A stretch of DNA of 64,000 bases from Dendrolimus kikuchii (lineage: Eukaryota > Arthropoda > Insecta > Lepidoptera > Lasiocampidae): positions 6,848,551 through 6,912,550 of the forward strand of contig CM034391.1 of NCBI GenBank assembly GCA_019925095.2. The letters run 5' to 3'. Positions within the stretch are counted from its first letter, which is position 1. Each line of letters opens with the position of its first letter. Positions 21,747 to 35,500 of this stretch are shown here, piece after piece. The position numbers and the translations under genes were made by a program. Under the pieces are notes generated by a model. It ran no database searches. It saw only the letters and a list, made by a program, of their open reading frames with translations, and was not told the DNA's origin.

Positions 21747-22027
21747 CTTGTATACATAATAAAGCTACGTTTTAACGGTTTTAAGCGCGGTAATTTTATT
21801 TGATTTGAAATTAGATTGGGCTCCCATAGAGTAAATAATAACCATAAACAAAATTAAACTTAAATAATTAAAATTAACAAGTTGGCGGTAGGCTAAATAA
21901 AACTTTAACAATACTCGTTGACACTTGACATCTTTGTCTTCCGTGATCACGGCCACTGAAAAGTGGCCGAAACGTCGGAAAAACCAAAATCAAATAAAAT
22001 TACCGCGCGTATTGTGTATACAAGTTT
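21747..22027. mobile_element. Inverted-repeat element, about 281 bp, with an internal hairpin
   Basis: The pair gcgcggtaattttatttgat (21785) and its perfect reverse complement (ending 22009) is a 22-bp inverted repeat. Outside it acttgtatacataat (21747) pairs with attgtgtatacaagt (ending 22027) with one mismatch. Inside, gatcacggccactgaaaagtgg-type sequence forms a short hairpin (ggccact, loop, agtggcc) next to gaaacgtcgga. That phrase is common in lepidopteran retroelement ends. It is non-coding. Confidence 0.6.
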
Positions 22028-22029
22028 TT

Positions 22030-23260
22030 ATTAAATTCCAGTCATGTTTTAAAAGGTCCAGATATAATCAAGCAACCTAGAGCAGTGTAAAAGGGGTTTT
22101 TTTTTGTATACTTGGAGAAATCCGCTGGCACGTATCTGTAGTATTTTTTGCCTTGACAATACCTTACCTTGATTAAGACCTAGGTGTACGAATCCATTGT
22201 TAAAGTATGGGAATGTACCTAGAGATATTAATTTTTGTACAATCCACGTTGATAATGGTAGCCTCGATGATCGTGTATTTCCTTTTAAGATGCATGTCCT
22301 ATTAATCAAGGTTTTTGTTTTATATAAGGGTCATTGAGGACACGGACCTGTAATTAATAACTGAAGATACCCATTCAACATGTAACATATATGCTGTATG
22401 TGGTGTTTTTATTGAAGTTCCTTATTTGAGACAGGTTTCTAAAAATAAATTTTGTATATATGTAAAAATGTTAATTAAAAAATAACAAAATAATCTTTAA
22501 GCGACCTTTAGAAATTAAGAGGCTCAAGAGTAGTCTCACAAATAAAATATGTATCTATTTCGCTGCCTATTTAGAACCAGTCAATGAATTCAGTGTACAT
22601 TATCGTAGTCAGGATTAGCTACAGCCAAGTTTCAAATGTTTTGCTTTATTCTTAGCCGGTATTTTAATAATTCTTTAAAAATAGAATATTTGAAATAATA
22701 CATAATTAAATTTAATGGACATTATATAAAATTTATCAGTTGTGTTCTTATAAAGCAAAATTGACTTATTTATTCAAGAACTTATTTTGACTATTGTTAA
22801 AAAATTTCCTTGTCTATTTTGTTCCGAGCAGGTCGTAAATTAATCGACATTGAAGTATTTTGTTTTACGGGCCATTATTCTGCTATAAAACTCGTTGAGC
22901 GTTGAAAAAATATTTTGTTTTTATTTGAATTTTATCCAATATACACGTTTTACTATTTCAGTGAAGCTGCATTCATGTTATTTATGATTGAGTTAACGAT
23001 CAAGGTCTCCTAATGCATTTAAGCTAATATATATTATATTGAACATATCTACATGTATTTGCAATATTTACATATCATCATTTATGTATGAGAATTAAAT
23101 GTCATATAGTTTTTGAATATTGTATTCCATTTTTGTATAGGATTAATTATTTCATGATTATAGTTTTGTCAAAGGTCACTTGGCAACTTATTGGAAACTA
23201 GATGTAAACAGTTTTCGAATATTTTGTATAAAGGCTTATTGTTATGTTAGTGTGATGTCC
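22030..23260. other. Upstream flank of gasp, no gene seen
   Basis: AT-rich sequence turns abruptly GC-rich at about 23260, directly before the gasp promoter. No exon candidates. Upstream enhancers may lie here but none can be named from sequence. Confidence 0.5.
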
Positions 23261-23370
23261 CGGGATGATGGGGCGCTATGCGACTCGTCGGGGCGCCGGC
23301 GGGGGAGCGCGCGGCTGGTGCGGGCGGCGTCGTCGCTTTTCACCGTCGGATCGGCGCGTACGCCTACCCG

Positions 23371-23408
23371 ATATAAAAGCCTCAGCCGCCCATTCACCCG
23401 CTCGCAGT
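23371..23408 (+). promoter_or_regulatory. gasp core promoter: TATA box and probable initiator
   Basis: ATATAAAA at 23371-23378 is followed about 30 nt downstream by tcgcagtg (about 23402-23409), an acceptable arthropod initiator. That gives a 5' UTR of about 60 nt. The ~150 bp before the ATG are strikingly GC/CpG-rich (gcgccggcgggggagcgcg) compared with the AT-rich surroundings. Confidence 0.7.
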
Positions 23409-23464
23409 GTGTGCTTCAACGTTATAGTGTCCACTACTTTCGTGCAAGGACTTACAGTTTAATC

Positions 23465-23510
23465 ATGAATTCACGGTGTTTATTAGTGCTAGCAGCCGCC
23501 CTCGGCGTGG
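23465..23510 (+). CDS. gasp: gasp exon 1 (signal peptide)
   Basis: ATG at 23465. It encodes 15 residues plus one base of a split codon, ending GTGG before the donor GTACGT. The hydrophobic run LLVLAAALGV is a typical signal core. The split alanine codon is completed by exon 2. Confidence 0.9.
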
Positions 23511-26500
23511 GTACGTAGAATTTAAAATATTTAGGGTGCGCCACAAATTAGCGAGCTGAAGAAGGCCAGTGTCCAGTGAGGAACGGTACAGATGTGTGGC
23601 ATATTACCATCGGGATATAAATTTAATAGGGTATTAGACGCGAAAGCAACTGAAGTGTGTTCAGTATTACAGTTTCTACACTACGACGAGTTGCAATTGT
23701 GACTGAGCGAGCACAAGCGCAACAGGTGCTCACAATAGATTGCGGCCAAAGATGTGGTGTAACGATAAACGCTGAGGCTGGTGGTGACATACGATGACCT
23801 ACGATATTAAATAGCAAAACTATATAGAAACTAATTAATACATATAAAAAAAGAAAATCTGTAATATCAGACATATTTCGATCATTCAATCTTTGACGTA
23901 TATTGTACATACATAATATGTCGTAGCTTCAAGAGAACAACAAAACAGAATGTACTTAAATATTCTCGTGATAGTAAACCTCATAAACTCAAGCTTGAAA
24001 GCTCAGATGAAAGCTTGTTAAACGATATAAGCTTTCACCCATTCAGTAAAGCTGTTTGAAATTGTAAAATAGAGAGGTTTGCGATATTCAGACCAAATAC
24101 AATATTTGCTTATAAACAAAGTGGTATAATAACTTTATCGTAGTACTTTTATAATGTTATTGGAATTTTTAAATTTTACAAAACCGTAAATGGTTAAACG
24201 ATGTTGTAATCGATATGTAATTCGTCATTTAACGTTCTTGGGCTTTGCCATAGTTGCATAATTTATGTTTGCTTAAATACAGACTCCGGTTAAACAACTA
24301 GCACTTTTATGACCGAATGACACACTTTGTAGCAACTTTTCATCACCTTGATAGAAATTATTTGAAATGTAAGTAACTAACGTATGACAAATAGCTTTAT
24401 TATAATAAAACTATTTTGAAATACAAAACTAAATGTACGTTAAAATAAAAAAAAGGTTATTTAATTTCAATGTCTAATTTATAAATGAAAATTTATTTAT
24501 TTATCTATGATTTTACTGTACATCTACAAAAAATATTTTCATTCTAATATTATATTTTTTTAACAACCATGAAATAATTACGTACTAAATAAACTCTGTA
24601 TAAACATTCAGTTGACTGACACTTTTTGCAAAAAAATGTGGCCTTCTAAGTTTTCCATGCAGATGAGCATCGTGTCGTAAATGCCAGAATGCAATCAAAA
24701 ATCATTATTTCGCGTAAGCCAATTGTAGAATAATTCAATAAATCTCGTACAGAATGAGCATATATAAGATGTTCGATTTTCACTTGGACGTTAGTTATGA
24801 GGCATTTGTAGAATCCACAATTGTTTGGGATTTCTAACACGTACCCAGTTCTCACGGGCGCCACTTACGTTTTGTGCAATCGTCGATATATTCTCTAGTA
24901 GGTTTTTTGGTATTATGAAAACTTCTACCCATAATTCAGTTACATCATTTACATGTTCTACTACAGCCTATTCATTACGCATATGTATTGATTGCGTTAG
25001 ATTCTTAGTGTACATACACCTTGTTAAACATTATTGTTCTTTTGTTTATCTTCTTGAGTCTTGATATATCTTAATAATGTATGCTTTACTGGTGTATTAA
25101 CTTGTACAGTGTCACTTGCTATTAGACTAATATACCTTAACGATTCATTACTTATTTTCATCTACCTTAGATCGATTGATTGGTGGAACATCGAATTAAT
25201 TTATTTGACATTTGATAATCGCTGCAAGTCCTTCGCTAACTACTCTATTATTTGTGCCCAAGTAGTTAATTCCGCAATCACATTTTCACCAATGAAACGA
25301 TAAAAATAATACGTCATTGCAACATAATTTCACTGTTCGTAATATTTTAATAGCTCCATTATTGTAATTCACTCATATCTACTATGATCTTAAATGGTAT
25401 TTAGATACGCAATCAAATATTCATAAAGTTATTACAGCAAGCGTGAAGGTATTCGATTATCTACTCTCGCGCTGCGTGCGTAAATTTCACGAGAATAAAG
25501 AAAACAAAGTGAAAATTATTGGATTGCATTATTTTGCTACTTTATGGCAAATTGATATCGATATATCTACTTATTACAATATCGATAAAATGTTCTAACT
25601 TCTTGGTATTAATCATTAACGTATTAATATTAGTCCATTAACATCCCACTGCTGGGCTCGGATCTCGCCATTATTAGGGAAACGTGGAGTATACTCGCGG
25701 TCGCCACGCTTGTCCAAAAGTGGAGTGGTGGGTGCCACAGATTGGTTATTTAAATTTACAGATTTCACAATGTTTTATTTCGCCGTCAACATGTGGGTGT
25801 TATAACAATATGCACTACTTTAAGGCAGTAAAACTGCCTAATTGGATTCGAACCCAAGTCACTAACAAAATTGATTAATATAAAAATAAAATTGAATTCG
25901 AAATGCGAGATGTGCCCTCCTAGCCAAGGTTTTCTCACATCACTGCTATATATATGCGATTGATTAAAAAAAAAATTGTGTATGTGTGTGCAGTTTACAT
26001 GCAGTAGAAGTGAAACAAAGTGTGACAAGGGATGGGAGGGATTATAAATTTCGTAACTTCACATTTCATATATTATATCGTTATAATATATTTAAGCTTT
26101 AAAACACGAAATTTGAAGTATTAACGAAAAACTTGAAAACATTTACAACTCTATCTGTATGAGCAGTATTTAAGTGATTAAATATAATGTATTCTATCTC
26201 ATTTACTCCCAGGCTTAGTCCTATAGTTTATGTGTTTATCTTTTTTTTCGTTTCATCGAGTTTCTAATCACAACGATTCTTAAGAAGTTTCACGTTCTTC
26301 GGCAGCACGTTGGTAACACCTTAAGTATTGCAAGTGTCAATAGGGGGCGATAACTCGCGCTGACTCGTCAGGATATCTATGGTATTCCACTTATAAAGAA
26401 AGTAGAGAAGCCTAAATTTATAACATTCAGATCTTAGCATCTCTGATTTATGTCACCCAACCATAGCAAAACGTTTGTCTCATAACGTTCTGATTACGAT

Positions 26501-29500
26501 CTCGAGAGAAAGTAATATAAATACTGTATTTAGTTCAGTTTGCTCTTATATAAATTTGCAGCATGAAGGTCTTGCTATAATTTTCGTAACTTACATAAAA
26601 AGTATCGTTTGTATTTCCAAGCGTGTCTCCGAAGTTATAAGTTATTCTACCTTAAGACTTATTAATATTACACCTTGTACTTTTGGTTTCTCAATGTTTT
26701 CCAAGTCCAATGACGCCATACGTAATTGTATAATGAGGTTACTCTCTCTAATTCAATGTAAATCATTACTCATCATTTACTAGCATTACGTTACACGCGA
26801 CTATAATTACTTTAAAATTACAAAGCCTCTTAATAATTACTTCAATTAATTAAACTCACTAATATTATCTGAAATTTTAACTTTTACTACATTTTAATGA
26901 TACTGTTTTCTTGATCCTTTGTTGACAAGAACGCATATCACGAAAACCCGCTATAGATTGTCAAAACTTAAGTGTTAGTTATTTGCTATTTATCTTTTAC
27001 TTGTAAATGTTAGTTATGAGCAGGTAGAGGCTAAGGCAGCCGGATGATATTCCAGGGACGTGGGTTCAAATCGAGGTCAAGGAGTTAGCACGACTTAAAC
27101 TTTCTTCTGATATAATTTGCGTAATGTTACAGTTATCACCTGTAGACGGTGAAGTGTAGAAACCTTACACATCAGGTTAAGTAATGTGTTAAAGCCGCCT
27201 ATTTGCCTTAGATAAGCGTGACCGTAATATAAATGTACTTATGGTATACCTATGTAGACTAAAATGATTTTTATAAAGACAAAAACCCCCTACATTGACA
27301 TATGTCTAAGAGAGCTGTTACAATTGAAAAAAATATTGTGTCATGAATCGCATCCATATATCTGTTTAACCACCATTATACCAACCGTGGCATAATATAC
27401 TAAGTATAAAATACAGGTATTAACTCGTAAAGACAGTCAACAGATTATTCTTTTAGTAATAAAATACGAACAAAAGTTTCCAAATATACACTGCGAGTAA
27501 TTGTCAAAAGGTTTTCAATTAACAAGAGGTCACACAACCACCGGAAACGTAATTAGCATGTATCTAGACAATGCAGCGGATATTGTGTTATTCAAAAATA
27601 CCACTAATACAATGATATCTCGTTTATTTCAATGAAACGTGGATCCTGATTCGTCTGTCCGCTTTATTCCCAGGTCAGTCAGATTTAATCTGCTGCCAGT
27701 TGCTTCATATTAATTTTGTATGACAGAACAATGTAGGGTTGTTATCATCAACAAAAATTTCTAGGTAAATAATAAGATTTCATGATCATAGTAAACAATT
27801 AATTAAGTTCGGATTTATCTATTATTTTAGAGTGACAACGTTACTTTGTTGAATCGTCAAATTGATGTATTGTCGAAGGTAGACATCAGACCTTTGACAT
27901 GTAATGTAGAAGACCTAAGCTCGATTCTCTACAACTAAATTTGGTAAACGAACTTTGCCCTATTTACTTTGGTATGAGTATCTGAATTGCTCCTTGTATA
28001 TGTAGCTATATGTATATCTAATAATATAATCATACTACCAAGTGTGAGTTTGCCTGCTGATTTATTATTATTATAATTCCAAGACCTAGAAGACCAAGAT
28101 AAGAATTATTTACTATTTTCCTGTAACCGTGAAATTTGGAAGATGGCAAATGTACATGCTTGCGCTTAAGATAGGAATCCGTCAAAAAAAAAAACATGTT
28201 CCATACTTCCCAGATACAGAAGACATTGCAATTCCAGTCCAATGATTACTTGAGAAGGAACATATCGAGCTGTAGATGAGAACAATGTGTTAATTCTCAA
28301 AGTCCATATGTCCTAAGTATATATGATTAACATTACAGATTCATCGTAAACTTGGTAGTTGCGAATACCATTCAGTGCGGTGATTGTCTGTCCTTCGGTC
28401 GATATAAATAACCTCCCGGCCCTATGTATGCCGTTGTTGTTTTTTAAGAACCATCGTTTACCTGTTACCAAGGCTGTTTGGTGCCTGTTTAGGCTGAAAC
28501 CTGATATAAAGCCTTTCTAGTTTTATTTCTTATCCTTTGCCTTGCGAATCCGTTTTTAAAACATCAGCATCGGATGATGCAATATACACTTTAATTGACT
28601 ATAGTGTAACTTATTTAAAATTTACCTAATTAACGGTAAATAATCGAGATTTTGCAATACGTTTTCCTTTTTAATAATTTATTCGCATTTTTTATAACTC
28701 TTCGTTGGAACTCGTGTATACGTAATTATATTCAATTAAACTATTGTACAAGAACACTACTTTTGATAACCTTCTGTTTAATATTTGCGAAATGTTATTG
28801 CAAAATGGTCACACAACTTTATAAAGATACATATACATATATGTAGAATGGAAATTAGTTTGTTACAAAAATAGTCATTAACCTTTAAGTAAAATTTATT
28901 TCTAGTTTTCATTTTCCAGAGAAATAATATCTTTGATTAGTCATTTATATATAGGTACTTCCTTCGAGGTGCAATCCATCATGCACACGATACTGTTTGG
29001 AGGAAATTGTAGGATAATATTAGATGATATTCCATTATTATAGTACCTATTAAATAACCAACTAATTTGTCTCGATGTTTCATTCATCGCATCCGGAAGA
29101 TAGGCCTTGGAAACAGAAGACGTTTCCGATGTAGTTTGACGGCGTCGGCGCATTGAATCTCTCATTTTTACGAGGGGTAATAACCTACCATGCACTGAAT
29201 AATACTTACCGTTTGAGGATAATAGTAGGGTAGTAATGTTGATTCTGGACATCATCTAACTTACCCTAACTAAATCACCCCGATGATCCATCCGTTAGGA
29301 ATATGTCAGAACCTCGGGAACCAAAGACGCATCCGACGTTAGAAAAATATGTAAACCCTAAATGTATATTGTTTATTGTATTTGAACAATATAATCTTAG
29401 ATGCATCATGATTGTATGTACATACGTAATGAGATTACGTATCTTGAAGAATGTGATAGTTCAAAGTAGATCCATTTAATTTAAATAGTCTCATTAAAAT

Positions 29501-32500
29501 CATGAGCTCAAATGCGTTTACGAATTAAAATGATTGTCAAACTTTCACCGGCATGTATTCAACAATAGAGTTGTTATCTAATGCTGTCTAGTTACGTCAG
29601 ATTAAACCGGTCACGTGTCAAGTAATAATTTCTTTCGGCTCTCAATTAGAGTGAAATAATCTCTCCTCTGTATCAGATCGTTTATGTCTCTTTGTATATG
29701 TCAGTTAAGATATTAACATGTTCATAGCGGCACTCATTTATCTGTACTTTCATTTCTGAGGTACGGGGCGTTTTAGACCTTGTAATAAAACTACCATTGT
29801 GGCGGCACGAGGCCTATTAAGCCCAATAACGTTTTATAAGCTAAAATGCATTTTTGGCTTATACAATATATAAAATAGTTAAATAGTTAAGGTATATACC
29901 ACAGAGCTCTGATTTAATAGCACATTTTAGATACATATTCACGTTTTTTTCTACACTGAACCAAATTGAAATCGCTGTTCACACCACAGAGAAGTCTATG
30001 TTTTTCATAACCGCACCGCAAGTGAGATACGTTCGGGGCGACTTAGACCCCGTTTCGCAGTGAACGTGTTATAAACGTCAGTTTAAATAAGGAGAATACA
30101 TGAAATTCTATCAAAAGGTTTACGTAATTTAAATTAGTCTAATTAAGCGTTCTAGGTATTCTAACCGTTCTTATGTAGAAAGTACCTTCTTGTATCATAA
30201 TACATATATAGATCTAATACTTTATTATGAACTTATTTCTGTATATTAACCTTTAATATTTGTTACAAAAATAACTTTTAATATGCAAATTAATATTAGT
30301 TAACGTATAGAATTCAAATGAGCTTCACATGTTAAAGGTCAGTGGTGTCGTGAGATTACTCAACGATACGCCTCGTAATGAAATCGAAAGTACCGCCTAC
30401 TCTGTTCCCATCTTAGCTAGGTCAAATTTTGGTGCTTTCATCTTGTATTACTTTATCTATATAACCTTTTTAATTCAAATAAATTTACTCAAACTCTGAT
30501 AAAGCCTATTTTGAAGGTCATAAGCTAGTAAATATAGGTATGCATATTTTGTGTATGTTAACCTAATGGTACTTACTTTTTTTCGCCACTTTCTGTACTG
30601 ATCTATTGTTAGGGTTTTCTGTGCATTAGTGTAAAAGATTTAGGCCTTTTCACTCAGATATGGTTTACATGTGTTATATAAAATGCGACAATGTTAATGA
30701 CGTTAAATATTGACAGATAACATATGTATAATCGCTATGCGTCAACGGCGTTATTTTTAACGCTTTGAGTCAGACTCATTTTGCCATAGCCTAAATCTTT
30801 GACACTAACGCAGATGAAGCTCCAGCATAAGGAGAAAAATTTATACTCTTTCTTGCTCTTTTAGAACTACGTCAGTAATAATCGGCAGACATTTTTGAGA
30901 ATTGATGGATATTATATAATAATGTAGGTACATTCCTACGTCATTATTCTTCATTATATTTAGCACTCAACTATCGCCTCTGTTTGATAATTCTGAAGGA
31001 TTTATTATTAAAGGTTCACAATCTTTTCTGTATTTATATTTCTTTTGGTAGTATCCGTAAATAGAATACAACAATAGATAAACAATATAAGCTCAAATAA
31101 AAGAAGACAATAGCAATTTAATAGGTATTTAGATATCCAACTTATTTTCGCTACAAATTTATCGATATTTTATATAATAAATATATAAGATAATCTATAA
31201 AACTGTAGTAATAATAAATATTTGATAATCTTTTATGTAATATTTTGCTGAATATCTGCATATCATGCAGTGATTTCATTATATGATTTATGTTTATTTT
31301 CATTCGTTAGTCCATACTCTTAATGCATCATGAATAGAAATGGCCGGAAGAAGAAAAGGTTAAAGCGATTTTCACATAACATTAGATCGTAACATTCTAT
31401 TGTAATATGAAAATGTTTAATTATTATTACTCCATCATTGAGGTTAGTATATTAGAATACTTAGCCGTTAATAGACAATTGAGAGAATAATTATTTAAAT
31501 AAAAGCCTATTCGACTGCTAGAGGTATCTATTTTGAGTCACGACATAATAATAGTTATAATACTTGTACAGATTTTACCTTTCTGATTTATTTGAAACTG
31601 AATGGATGTAACATACGAACGTTTCCAAAATTTTTCCAAAAAGCTTTCTTCTGAAATTTGATATTTTTTCCTTTTCTTTTTTCTATGTAATATGAGCTGA
31701 AACATATTCTATTTTTCGGGTTATAAAGAAAATCTTTATTCGTCTCACACATATACTATACCTATTTCTTAAATTATTATTTAAACATCATAGCTCATTT
31801 TCTCATTCATGTCTACGTCACGGAAACCCCATTCTACGGGATAAAAATTATCGTATTTTCGTTATGGTATCCAAAATATATTTTTTTATAATAGATTTTT
31901 TGTCAAGCCGTGGAGAAGAAAGGCACAATCATATAGTAAATTAAACATTACAACAAAATCAAATTCACATTTATTGAATGAGTTATGACAAGGAAAATAA
32001 TAATACACATCAATAAAGCAATTATGTCACTGAGGTGCGCCTGCGCAGACGTACGTGGCTGCAGGGCTCCGGTGTCAGCCCCCGGTGGCATTGCGCAAGC
32101 AGTTGGGCAACCATGTGCCCTGGTTTATTCGTGTGACATAAATTAACGCAGTTTTTCAACAGTACTTTACTAAACAATAAAAAACAAAGCGAATTATATG
32201 AGTTTCAAAACTGTTAAAAAATATTGCTGAAATACGTTCTTCTAATTATAATGTCTTAATTAATTGTTGTTAAAATAGCTTCAAAATATATGAATTCTAC
32301 AGAAGTATCATGAAACAAAATCATGACAGTAATTATTGTTGTTACTTTCTATTTACTATTAAGTAATCGAGTGATATAATTATGAAATTAAAATAATTAA
32401 CTTGAAATTAGTGGATTTAATTACCGTGAAATTGCTCGAGCATTAGGATATTTACAATGAGTTGTAATTTATGATATAAGTCATAAGTATTTTAATTGGT

Positions 32501-35500
32501 TAACCATATTCATATGAAGTTCAATGAACCGATTAACACGAAATTTGGTATAAGTTTACTTTCGATACTGAGAATGACATTGACTTCTTTTTATTCTGGT
32601 AAACAGTTTCCGCGTAATTAATATTTGAAATGTATGCGAGGGAAGTTAAATGAACCAATAACCATGAACTTTGTTAATAATGTACCATTGAATAACGAGG
32701 ATGAATATTGGATACCTTTGATGTTGCAAAACAATTTTCACGAGATGAGTAAACGCGGTGACCCCAGGGAAGTTAAACGAATTAATTAACATGAAGTTTG
32801 CTATAACTGAATTCTTGATAACGAGTATAAAGGTAGGATACTTTTTATTTCGGAACATACGACAGCTGGTGCTGGATATGGGTGCAATGGCCACACGAGT
32901 AACATCGTGTAGAGTATTTATTTATAATAGACTATATAAATAGACTTAGTAATTTTATTTCCAAAGAATTACTCTGTACATTAATGACTTAATGGATACG
33001 CGATGTAAACTTATTGATAAAAAATATTATTAGCAAATCTAGTTTTCTCTGTTTAATCGAAAAATAATCCTGATGGAAATACTGAAAATGGCGTCTGCAA
33101 CTGTATGCTAGCAATGATATCATAAGACCACTAAGTATTGAACAACCTCTGATATAGTGACTCGAGCGTTAAAAAATTAGGCTTTGGTGAACTTAATAGT
33201 CCTGAATACTAAATCTGGCAGAATAAGCCTTGGGAAGCGATCTTTAAGGAATTTTATCTGGTCTGGGCATTATTGGTCTTGGCGCCGTTCATATCTAATA
33301 CATGTTGTTCATAACACAATAGTGTAATTTGCTTGAATTGACAATATACCTCATATTTGTTTGTTCGTTTACTTGACGATTTATAATGAAAATTAAATAT
33401 TATTGGAGAGTTTATTGCTATGTCGATAAGGAAGTATCTCTTAATTTTTTTTATTCAAAAACATTATACCAGAAGCAAATTGTAGAAGTGAATTGGATTT
33501 TGTCCTCGCAAGGAATGTTAAGCATCCAGCGACTGTGGTTAACCTCGACGTCCTATTTAATATCAATAAGAAAGGTTGTCTAGACCGTTAACGATTATGC
33601 TGATGATCTTAACGGGTTTTGAGCTTTGAGCAAGCGTGTATTCAAGGTTAAATAAGCAATTTCTAAGTATTTTATTAATATAAATCTCAAAATTTTAAAG
33701 AATAATATCATAGCATGCACCACTTAGGTAGGCTTTCACGTAATGTGCATTATAATTGCCACGTGCTGATGGTGAAGGAAAACATCGTGAAAAATTTGAA
33801 CATTGAAATGATCAATGTATTAAACCCGCTAATCTACCTTAGCCAAGCGTGGCGGGTTTCTCGTTCTAGTTCCTCCTAAAAATGGATAGGCTCGAGCTCA
33901 GCGGTAAGGAGTTATAGGCTGTTTTTATTATTGTAAATCTATTTGAATATTTTGTAGAGCATCAAGTAAAAAAAAATAGACTATCACTTGTAGCATAAAG
34001 TTAATCAGGAATGTTTCTGTTGACTTATTCCATGTAGATAAAATTAGGATTAGGAAAAGTCTCTAAAATAAGAGCTCAAAGCACATAACGGTCACTGCGA
34101 TGAAAATTGCTTATATAAGTGTCAATAAGAGAATAAGGTTGGATCATAAAATGTTAAACTCTCAGTCATGTAAAACATTATAGCGATGATTACACAAAAT
34201 AATTAGCGCCATTTTCGTCACATCGTATGTTTAAACGTGTTGTAATAATGCGATTCCAATATTGGATAACCCAAGGCGAACTTTCAACTCGTACAAATGT
34301 GAAGAAATAATATCTTTAAAGCAACTTTAACTTGTTGATATTATTAAGGTTTTCAATACACCGGGAAAACAGGCCGTGATTTATATTTCCTTATATCGAG
34401 AAGGGAAACTACAATAAGCGGAAATATTTATCACTACATGTTTTTTACTAAAAGGGAAACTAGTTATGTACAGAAATATTGTATTGATTTAATAAAGTGT
34501 ATATAACCTTCTATTCACTATAATCTTACAATCCAAAGTGGTCATGTTGACAGTCATTTTAATGCCCTAACAGGTAAATAATATTGTTTGCTAAAACAAC
34601 ATGTTACAAAACATCCCACATGAGCTACTTTCTTCTCTGCGAATGTCAACATGAACCAGTGGCCTATACGATGACATAAGATGATATAACTCCTGTACAA
34701 AGCAATGCGTAGTCATATATCTGTAGTATGCAAACAAGGTGTTAATGCAGTTGCATAAAATTTTATTTATATTACAGTATGGTGCAAATTCTGTTGAATA
34801 ATATATATTTATTGAGTTTAAAATACTTCCTAGAAAACTATCAAAATAAACAAATATTCATTTGAATATGGAATAATGACTCGCTTAACAGTGCAATAAA
34901 CATCCACAAAACAAAATAACAATAAGACTCTGTTTCGCAAAGCAATTAAATATCTGTAATTCAGGCGCAAGATGCAACTGTACGCTGCAACGAATGTGCA
35001 TTAGAACGTTTTGTAAGATAGCTATTATGAATATTCGACGCAATTAGTGTAACAGTAAAAATTACCACACGAACTGTTCTTAGGACACAAACGTAACCTA
35101 ACTCGTGCTAGGAGAAACAATTAAACGAAACCACAACAGATATTATGGTGACAACAATTGTCGTGTGTTGCTTAAAGTGGGTAGCGCCCTGTTGCATTCC
35201 TTGGAGAAAGAACGATCCTGCTCACGACCGATGAGTTGCAACACTTGCCATAATCACTATTTAGCAAATCCCTAGGCGGTTACTTTTGAAATTTTAATTA
35301 AAATTCAAGACGATTCGTGTTCAGATGCGTTTGTTTCCTCATCTTTATATCGCAACATTGGCAGGTTGTCAAACTATTTAGAAATAAGTTAGGTGTGGTG
35401 CGTTTTGCAAGCTATCGTTGCATGATGTAGTTCAATAAAAATGTTGCTATTTGGCAATCAATAAGCACATTCGAATAAGAGCAAAGGTTTTATTATACTT

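Noticed and set aside
26475..26783. 102-codon frame inside gasp intron 1 as a nested gene
   Set aside because: No recognisable motif, no promoter or splice support, and AT-rich random-like composition.
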